NCBI GenBank assembly: GCA_019416065.1
Contig: DXYB01000020.1
Span: forward strand, 1 to 35,820
DNA from: Acidaminococcus sp.
GTDB taxonomy: Bacteria > Bacillota > Negativicutes > Acidaminococcales > Acidaminococcaceae
Reading direction: 5' to 3'
Length of the DNA: 35,820 nucleotides
Shown: one piece after another, positions 30,464 to 35,820 of the stretch
Layout of the letters: each line of letters opens with the position of its first letter
Numbering within the stretch: the stretch's first letter is position 1
Notes under the pieces: generated by a model
The model's input: the letters and a program-made list of their open reading frames with translations, nothing else
Told to the model about the DNA's origin: nothing
Database searches by the model: none
Made by a program: the position numbers and the translations under genes

Positions 30464-31882
30464 TTAGATAGGCAGCTTATGGATAATAATGGAGAAAATA
30501 ACCATCATCAGCGTTGCCAAAGGCTGGGTTGCCCCATAAGAAACGGCTGGTTCATCACAGCCCACCGCTTCTACTGCAGCCCCCAGGCCAGGCGCAGACG
30601 TCATACCGCCGGTAATCGCGCCGGAAAGCAGCATCCAGTTGATATGGAACACATAGCGTCCCACCAAAAAGCCTGCTAAAATAGCTAGGATGGCCACCAA
30701 AGAGGCAATAATCGCAATCATGTAGCCACTGCCTGTAACGGCATCTACAACGCGATAGCCATAATTTAACCCGGTACCAGCCAGGAATACGGACAGAAAA
30801 TAGGTCCGCATCTTCCCCAAAACGGTGGCATTCATCCGGAAGTTGATGGGGCCTAGTTTGCCTAAAGCACCCAGTCCCAGGGCAACGATAATGGCACCAC
30901 CGGTAGCGCCCAAAGAGAACATACCCAAAGGCCCTAGGGAAATTTTAATGGAGCCCAGTACATACCCTAAAAAGGCCGCCAGAGAAAACCCTACAAAGTC
31001 CATGGCCACTTCCGGCATGGTGGAAGGCGCCAATTCCGCGTTATTTTTCAGATCTTCCGCTTTCTGAATAAAGTACTCTTTCTTTTCCTGTTCTACATCA
31101 AACCGGAAAATCGTAGGCAGAATATTCATGGCCAAAATCAGGAACAGGACCCCGAACGGATACCCGATGGAATGTCCTACGCCCACGCCGGCTTTGGCTT
31201 CCGTAACGAAGACTTCCACGTCAGAGGTTTCCAGATGCTTGGTGTTTTCTTTGGTCAGCACAACAGGTGCCGGTCTATCCTGCAGTTTGGCATCCCGGGC
31301 CTTAGCGTTATTAATAATGGCCAGAATCTTATCCTGGGTCCGTGCTGGTTGGTTGGCAAAATCCTGCGCTACTCGGCGGGATTCGCTATCGGAAGATTCC
31401 GTAGCAGCAGCCAGTCCTGCCGAACTGGTGAGGGCCCCGGTATAGGTCCCCGTCACCTGGTACGGGCTTAATGTATCCCAGAAATGGGAAAATCCGTAAG
31501 AAGCCACTGCACCAATGAAAGGAATAAAAATGGCGATAAACACAAATTGCTTCCCAAATTTACTGATCGCATACTTCATTTCCTTGGCAGCCAGCAGCCC
31601 GGTTCCTACCAGAAAGATGATCAGCGCCAGGTTCATCATGGTGGCATTGATCACTTTCCCCTGGATAATACTCATAGCAGACATATAATAAGGGCTTCCC
31701 TTCGGAAAGGTCGCCGCATATTCGGTGAGAAAATAGCCAATCCCGCATCCAACAAACAAGGTCCCTGTAATGCCGAATTTAAACTTCCTGAAATTAATCT
31801 GGCCGAACAGGTTTCCCAGTACCATGGTGAAAAACAGCAAGACCAGAGGATTCAGGATAAACGCTGTGAGATTAAATTGCAT
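30464..31882 (-). CDS. AspT/YidE-family (aspartate:alanine exchanger-like) transporter
   Basis: 472-aa membrane protein of the aspartate-alanine exchanger family. It has the duplicated signature GTYTGALTSSAGLAAATE (first half) and GAITGGMTSAPGLGAAVEAVGCDEPAVSYGATQPLATL (second half), and an N-terminal half starting NPLVLLFFTMVLGNLFGQINFRKFKFG. In AspT the halves are separated by two RCK/TrkA-C domains; here the linker (about 165-240) is hydrophilic but shows no such domain. The permease is therefore atypical and perhaps regulated differently. Its substrate may be a dicarboxylate or acidic amino acid. It has its own promoter with an overlapping palindrome and lies downstream of serA and upstream of glsA. 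Confidence 0.85.
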   Translation of the reverse strand: MQFNLTAFILNPLVLLFFTMVLGNLFGQINFRKFKFGITGTLFVGCGIGYFLTEYAATFPKGSPYYMSAMSIIQGKVINATMMNLALIIFLVGTGLLAAKEMKYAISKFGKQFVFIAIFIPFIGAVASYGFSHFWDTLSPYQVTGTYTGALTSSAGLAAATESSDSESRRVAQDFANQPARTQDKILAIINNAKARDAKLQDRPAPVVLTKENTKHLETSDVEVFVTEAKAGVGVGHSIGYPFGVLFLILAMNILPTIFRFDVEQEKKEYFIQKAEDLKNNAELAPSTMPEVAMDFVGFSLAAFLGYVLGSIKISLGPLGMFSLGATGGAIIVALGLGALGKLGPINFRMNATVLGKMRTYFLSVFLAGTGLNYGYRVVDAVTGSGYMIAIIASLVAILAILAGFLVGRYVFHINWMLLSGAITGGMTSAPGLGAAVEAVGCDEPAVSYGATQPLATLMMVIFSIIIHKLPI

Positions 31883-31930
31883 AGTTACGCCCCCTTAACA
31901 AAACATTTCATAAAGAATTGAATCCTCACA

Positions 31931-31968
31931 TAGTAAAATATTTTACAAAAAGACAAAGGATTTTTCAA
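31931..31968 (-). promoter_or_regulatory. Promoter of the AspT-like gene with Rex-like palindrome
   Basis: Minus strand: TTGAAA (31963-31968), exactly 17 nt, TAAAAT (31940-31945). A perfect 14-bp palindrome GTAAAATATTTTAC (31933-31946) covers the -10 box. Its flanks bring it close to the Rex redox-sensor consensus TTGTTAA-N4-TTAACAA. A repressor bound here would block transcription. CCTCACA (31924-31930) and TGTGAGG (31981-31987) flank the whole region as a wide inverted repeat. Confidence 0.65.
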
Positions 31969-31995
31969 TAGAAATTTTCGTGTGAGGCAATCTTT

Positions 31996-33585
31996 TTACA
32001 TTCTCACCAAATCCGCACTGCTGATCCCGTCCAGTCCGGCAATGATATCCAGTGTGGGCCGCTCTACCGGGTTATCCACCGTCATCACCATCATGGCCGT
32101 GCCAGTTTTTTCCTTGCGGGATACCTGCATGGTGGCAATATTCACATGGGCTGCGCCCAATAGCGTTCCCAGCTGCCCGATCATGCCCGGCTTATCCTCG
32201 TTCTTTGCCAGGAGCATATACGGTGCCGGAACGACATCATAGGCATACCCTTGGATCTGCGTCAGATGGGGCACATTGTCCGGGGCTAAGGTACCCGCTG
32301 CCGTAAAGCTGGTGGTGCCACTGGTCACTTTCACGGAGATCCGGTTAAGCCTGTTTTCTCCGTTGACCTTACCTTCCACTACGGCAATTCCCCTAGTTTC
32401 CGCCGCCAGTTCTGCATTTACCATATTCACCCGTTCCCGCAAAACTGGTTCCAAAAGGCCTTTCAGGACACTGCGGGTAATCAGGTTGGTTTCTAATCGC
32501 GCCGCCGGCCCTTCATAGATCACTTCCACTTTTTCCACTGGTTCTTTTTCCAGCTGGTAATACAGTTTTCCTAAACATTCACCCAGCTGCAGATAGCCCA
32601 CCATGCCTTCCATATCCTGGGGATGCAGGGCGGGCAGGTTCACCGCATTGGGCACCATCTGTCCTTTCAGGACATTGATCACTTCTTCCGCAATGGAAAT
32701 TCCCACCTTGTCCTGGGCTTCAATGGTATCCGCTCCCAGGTGCGGGGTCAATACGCATTCTTTCATGCCGATTAAGGGAGAAATAGGTTTGGGTTCATCC
32801 ACCAGTACGTCCAACCCGATGCTGGCCACTTGGCCGGCTACTATAGCTTCTGCCACAGCTTGCTCGTTATACAAGCCGCCCCGCGCACAGTTCACCAGCC
32901 GCACGCCTTTTTTGCATTGTTTTAATTCTTCCGCTCCCAGAATGTTGATGGTCTCTTCCGTTTTGGGAGTATGGATGCTGATCACATCCGCTTTGTGCAG
33001 CAAGTCTTCCAGGGTGTCACATTTTTCCACCCCCAGACGTTTAAACCGGGTATCCGGGATATAGGGGTCATAGGCAATGACTTTCATTTCAAATGCTTGC
33101 ATCCGCTTCGTCACCAGGGCTCCAATGCGTCCCAACCCAATAATCCCTAAAGTTTTATGGTACAACTCAATACCTTTTAAGTCTTTCCGGTCCCACACCT
33201 TGCTTTCAATCATTTTCTGGGCCCGTACCGTATTCCGGCAGGACGCCAGCATCAGGCCAATAGTATGTTCTGCCGCAGAAATGGTATTGGCTTCCGGGGT
33301 ATTCACCACAATAATTCCCCGGTTGGTGGCGCCTTCCAGGTCAATATTATCCACACCGTTGCCGGCACGGCCCACCACTTTTAGGTTGGTAGCCGCCTTA
33401 TAAAATTCCTCGTTCACACGGGTTACGCTGCGAACAATGATGGCATCATAGGCCCCCACAATTTTCAGCAGTTCTTCCCGGGGAATATCAAATTTTACAT
33501 CCACATCTAGGTCCGGTTGGGCCTTTAACAGTGCCACGCCTTTATCCGAAATCCGCTCCGTAATAATAATTTTTTTCTTTTCCAT
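31996..33585 (-). CDS. serA: D-3-phosphoglycerate dehydrogenase SerA
   Basis: 529-aa long-form enzyme for the first step of serine synthesis, oxidising 3-phosphoglycerate to 3-phosphohydroxypyruvate with NAD+. It contains GRAGNGVDNIDLEGATNRGI, the Rossmann motif GIIGLGRIGALVTKRM, catalytic Arg (VNCARGGLYNE), Glu (VLVDEPKP) and His (TPHLGADT), then an intervening domain (about 315-450) and a C-terminal ACT domain (NEDKPGMIGQLGTLLGAAHVNIATMQVSR) that usually mediates serine feedback. RBS AGGAGCGG precedes ATG. A serine-type T-box leader directly upstream controls it. Confidence 0.97.
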   Translation of the reverse strand: MEKKKIIITERISDKGVALLKAQPDLDVDVKFDIPREELLKIVGAYDAIIVRSVTRVNEEFYKAATNLKVVGRAGNGVDNIDLEGATNRGIIVVNTPEANTISAAEHTIGLMLASCRNTVRAQKMIESKVWDRKDLKGIELYHKTLGIIGLGRIGALVTKRMQAFEMKVIAYDPYIPDTRFKRLGVEKCDTLEDLLHKADVISIHTPKTEETINILGAEELKQCKKGVRLVNCARGGLYNEQAVAEAIVAGQVASIGLDVLVDEPKPISPLIGMKECVLTPHLGADTIEAQDKVGISIAEEVINVLKGQMVPNAVNLPALHPQDMEGMVGYLQLGECLGKLYYQLEKEPVEKVEVIYEGPAARLETNLITRSVLKGLLEPVLRERVNMVNAELAAETRGIAVVEGKVNGENRLNRISVKVTSGTTSFTAAGTLAPDNVPHLTQIQGYAYDVVPAPYMLLAKNEDKPGMIGQLGTLLGAAHVNIATMQVSRKEKTGTAMMVMTVDNPVERPTLDIIAGLDGISSADLVRM

Positions 33586-33621
33586 TTGTTTTCCGCTCCT
33601 TTAGCCTTCCAAAATTCCATT

Positions 33622-33889
33622 AAAAAATCCCGTGCCTTGAACCCCTAAACCGGGTTAGTCAAGGACGGGAGAAATCTCACGTGGTGCCACCTTTTTTTGC
33701 TGCAAGCAGCCTCATTTTCAGGATAACGGCTTGGCCGAGCGGGTTGCGACCCCCGCCGTCTCAGGAGTGGATTCCACCAAAGCTCCCACCGCTTCGCACA
33801 ACCAGCGGCTCTCTGCAGAAAAACTTTCGTGTACTTGGTTCCTTCACAGACAATTTTACTCTCACTATTCAGGTTGTTCTTAACACTTG
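33622..33889 (-). ncRNA. T-box riboswitch (tRNA-Ser type) controlling serA
   Basis: An untranslated leader of about 270 nt between the serA promoter and gene. The conserved T-box AGGTGGCACCACG is at 33680-33692, followed by a G+C-rich terminator hairpin (CCCGTCCTTGA pairing with TCAAGG-C-ACGGG) and six T ending at 33622. Upstream, an AGAGAG stretch opens Stem I and the GAA-TCC-A context places a TCC serine specifier at 33769-33771. The bulge UGGC complements the GCCA end of tRNA-Ser (discriminator G). Uncharged tRNA-Ser should stabilise the antiterminator and switch serA on when serine is short. Confidence 0.93.
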
Positions 33890-33895
33890 CTTACG

Positions 33896-33924
33896 ATTTT
33901 ACTCACAAGCATCTACTTTGTCAA
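33896..33924 (-). promoter_or_regulatory. serA/T-box promoter
   Basis: Minus strand: consensus TTGACA (33919-33924), 17 nt, TAAAAT (33896-33901). It is placed correctly to start the T-box leader near 33889. Confidence 0.85.
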
Positions 33925-34016
33925 GGGAAATTGTAATTTTTTAAAAACTTTTTCCTAGAATTTATCTCTTTGTCTATTTTTTGTTAACTGCGAAACAGAA
34001 TATAGCAACACCCCTT

Positions 34017-35003
34017 TTAGGGCTCTTCCCCTTCCAGCATTTTGGTATATCGCTCCGCCCGGTCCAAGTGGTTTTTCAGGATGCGGGTACGGTTTTGCAC
34101 CGTTTCTAGTGCGGTCTGGGCTTCCTCCAATTTTTTCCCTGCTTTTTCCACCGCCTGGCCAAAGACATCCAGGTCTGTATTGATCTGGGCCACCAGACGC
34201 CACACCTGGCTGGTGCTTTTCTGGACGGCCAGCGTACGAAATCCCATCTGCAAGCTGTTTAAAAGTGCCGCAAGGGTGGCCGGCCCCGCAAGGGTTACCC
34301 GATATTTCCGTTGCAGCTCCGTCATTAGCCCTGGCAAATCTACCGCTTCTGCAAAAAGACCCTCCAGTGGCAAATACAGCACCCCAAAATCCGTGGAATA
34401 GGGCGGTGCAATATATTTATCCCGGATATCCTTAGCTTCGCTTTTAAGGCGGTTTTCCAGCTGTTTTAAAGCCGCCAGCTCCCCGTCCTTATCTCCCGTT
34501 TCTCTCGCCTTTAGCAGCCGTTCATAGTCTTCCAGTGGGAATTTGGCATCTATGGGGAGCCAGATGACGCTGCCCGTTGTTTTGCCCGGCAATTTAACGG
34601 CAAATTCCACCCGCTCCTGGCTGCGAGGCCGGATAGCCACATTGGTCCCATACTGCTCCGGTGTCAAGAGATCTGCTAGCAGGGCGCCTAATTGCATTTC
34701 TCCCCAGGTCCCCCGATTTTTTACGTTGCTCAGAACTTTTTTCAGTTCACTGACATGTTGGGAGAGGGCTTGCAGGGCGCCCAGACTCCGATTCACCATA
34801 CCCAGCCGATCGCTCACCACGCTCATGGATAAGGTAACTTTTTGATCCAGGCTCGTACGCAGCCTTTCGGCGTCCTCCCGGGCCGCCAACTGCCGTCCTG
34901 CTTCCTGCGCCGTTAGGGTTTCCTTTAACCGGAACAGCATAAAGACTAAAATCACCAGGGCGACCAAAATTCCCCCCTGCAAAAAGATTTCCACAAGCCT
35001 CAT
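34017..35003 (-). CDS. rmuC: RmuC-family DNA recombination protein
   Basis: 328-aa RmuC-like protein: an N-terminal membrane helix (about 6-25: IFLQGGILVALVILVFMLF), a coiled-coil stretch (about 27-100) and the RmuC nuclease-like core (NRGTWGEMQLGALLADLLTPEQY, VIWLPIDAKFPLEDYERLL, IAPPYSTDFGVLYLPLEGLFAEA, GPATLAALLNSLQMGFRTLAVQKS) followed by a second coiled coil. RmuC limits inversions at short inverted repeats. The ATG at 35003 touches its GGAAAGG, so a GTG 9 nt further in (34994) with good spacing may be the true start. A -10 box TATAAT is at 35026-35031. It is divergent from the tetR gene. Confidence 0.9.
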   Translation of the reverse strand: MRLVEIFLQGGILVALVILVFMLFRLKETLTAQEAGRQLAAREDAERLRTSLDQKVTLSMSVVSDRLGMVNRSLGALQALSQHVSELKKVLSNVKNRGTWGEMQLGALLADLLTPEQYGTNVAIRPRSQERVEFAVKLPGKTTGSVIWLPIDAKFPLEDYERLLKARETGDKDGELAALKQLENRLKSEAKDIRDKYIAPPYSTDFGVLYLPLEGLFAEAVDLPGLMTELQRKYRVTLAGPATLAALLNSLQMGFRTLAVQKSTSQVWRLVAQINTDLDVFGQAVEKAGKKLEEAQTALETVQNRTRILKNHLDRAERYTKMLEGEEP

Positions 35004-35052
35004 CCTTTCCAACGTTTTCTCTTGTATTATAGCAAAATTGCAGGAGGGTTGC

Positions 35053-35129
35053 ACGAACAAATGTTTTAATGTTCTTTTGTATACAATCCTCGCTCCGCTA
35101 TGGTATAATTCAATTAATCAAACGAACAA
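35053..35129. promoter_or_regulatory. Divergent control region of rmuC and tetR with repeats
   Basis: Contains a TATAAT for the TetR gene (35104-35109), the 10-bp palindrome TTGTATACAA (35077-35086) and two direct copies of ACGAACAA (35053-35060 and 35122-35129). The palindrome lies near the -35 region of the TetR gene and is a candidate operator. Confidence 0.4.
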
Positions 35130-35149
35130 GTTGTAAAAGGGGAAAGCAT

Positions 35150-35761
35150 ATGCAAAAACACGATGCTGGTGCGACCATGGAAAAACTTCTGGACGCTGCT
35201 GCCCAGCTATTTGACAATAAAGGATACTTCAATGTTTCCATTAAGGAAATCGGCCTTACGGCTGGCTGCAACAGCGCCTTAATTTCCTACTATTTTGGAA
35301 GCAAACAAAAATTATACCAGGCCGTCGTATTACGGCAGCTGGATTTTTTACAACAGGTAAAGGAAACGGTCTCTGCCATGGGACTTTCCCCGCTAGAAAA
35401 GATAAAACAATATTTTCTCCGGATTTTGGAAAGCCAGTTGGATCCTCATGTCCATGTAAACATACTGTACCAGGAAATCTTACACCCCTCCGGTCTCATT
35501 ACCGAAGAACCCTGGCAAAAAATATTTCAGCTGGAAGACTATGTACATAGCCTATTAGAAAAGGCCCTGACAAGCGGCCAATTGCGACCTCCTAACAAAG
35601 GGCAGGACTACCACTATATCCCCTTTATCCTCACTTCCATCACAGAAATGCTCTTTTTATTGCGGGATCGCCTTACGCCGATCACACCGGAAAACCGGCC
35701 CAAAGCGCAGGTTCTGCTGGAAATCATCGAATTTGTTCTTGCTCCTTACTTAAGCCATTAA
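35150..35761 (+). CDS. TetR-family transcriptional regulator
   Basis: 203-aa regulator with an N-terminal TetR helix-turn-helix (about 10-56: EKLLDAAAQLFDNKGYFNVSIKEIGLTAGCNSALISYYFGSKQKLYQAVV) and a helical ligand domain without recognisable specificity. The ATG at 35150 follows AAAAGGGGAAA; an in-frame extension upstream covers the promoter and is rejected. Divergent from rmuC. Its usual target (an efflux or envelope gene) would lie beyond the window. Confidence 0.92.
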   Translation: MQKHDAGATMEKLLDAAAQLFDNKGYFNVSIKEIGLTAGCNSALISYYFGSKQKLYQAVVLRQLDFLQQVKETVSAMGLSPLEKIKQYFLRILESQLDPHVHVNILYQEILHPSGLITEEPWQKIFQLEDYVHSLLEKALTSGQLRPPNKGQDYHYIPFILTSITEMLFLLRDRLTPITPENRPKAQVLLEIIEFVLAPYLSH

Positions 35762-35784
35762 AAAATGGTTCTATAATAAATGTT

Positions 35785-35818
35785 GGGGTCTTGTGGACGT
35801 TTACCTTCACAAAACCCC
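35785..35818 (+). terminator. Probable terminator after tetR (at the window edge)
   Basis: GGGGTCTTGTG (35785-35795) pairs with CACAAAACCCC (35808-35818), 10 of 11 positions, 24 nt after the TetR stop. The window ends before any U-tract can be seen. Confidence 0.5.
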
Positions 35819-35820
35819 AT

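Noticed and set aside
33681..33944. 87-codon + strand frame over the serA leader
   Set aside because: It is the complement of the T-box RNA, with no RBS and no similarity.

Overview
The window looks like chromosome from an anaerobic Firmicute, most likely a Negativicute of the Acidaminococcaceae/Veillonellaceae kind. The reasons are a serine T-box leader on serA, a citrate lyase operon, dense clusters of carboxylate and glutamate-type transporters, and protein sequences that read like that group. This assignment is inference; no rRNA or other marker gene is present. No tRNA, rRNA, CRISPR array, insertion sequence, integrase or phage gene was seen.

Layout. (1) 1-6.5 kb, + strand: a CitA/DcuS-type sensor kinase without its extracytoplasmic domain, its CitB/DcuR-type regulator, a terminator, then a citrate operon: a TRAP-like permease without a binding protein, a 74-residue membrane protein, and citD, citE and citF. 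(2) 6.5-10.9 kb: a minus-strand operon of KdgT-type permease, two-part UxaA/SuyAB-type dehydratase and DapA-family lyase, divergent from an IclR regulator; this reads as import, dehydration and aldol cleavage of a sugar acid or related hydroxy acid. (3) 10.9-20.7 kb, all minus strand: an M29/NicX-like protein with a GltS symporter; two GntR/FCD regulators; a nitrilase-fold amidase, a DUF2848 protein and a complete TRAP transporter (DctPQM); and a LysR regulator. (4) 21.0-25.3 kb, + strand, divergent from lysR: a 4-hydroxy-2-oxoacid aldolase-like protein, two D-2-hydroxyacid dehydrogenases and a second GltS-type carrier. (5) 25.4-35.8 kb, visibly richer in G+C: two EamA exporters, dinB, mntP with a small partner gene, glutaminase glsA, an AspT-like exchanger, serA with its T-box leader, rmuC and a TetR regulator.

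How the genes fit together: the first 25 kb is a string of separately regulated modules for importing and fermenting organic acids. Each couples one carrier (TRAP-like, KdgT, GltS, TRAP, GltS) to one to three enzymes and a regulator. Citrate would be cleaved to acetate and oxaloacetate by CitDEF; the ligase and prosthetic-group genes (citC, citX, citG) are not here. The most novel candidates are the aldolase/dehydrogenase/GltS operon and the amidase-DUF2848-TRAP and M29-GltS units. Three promoters in the middle block share a TAT(A/T)TTCTATA element that may tie part of the block into one regulon. The last 10 kb is more ordinary, with two clear regulatory signals: the T-box^Ser leader of serA (UCC specifier, UGGC tRNA-end-binding bulge) and a Rex-like palindrome lying on the -10 box of the AspT-like gene.
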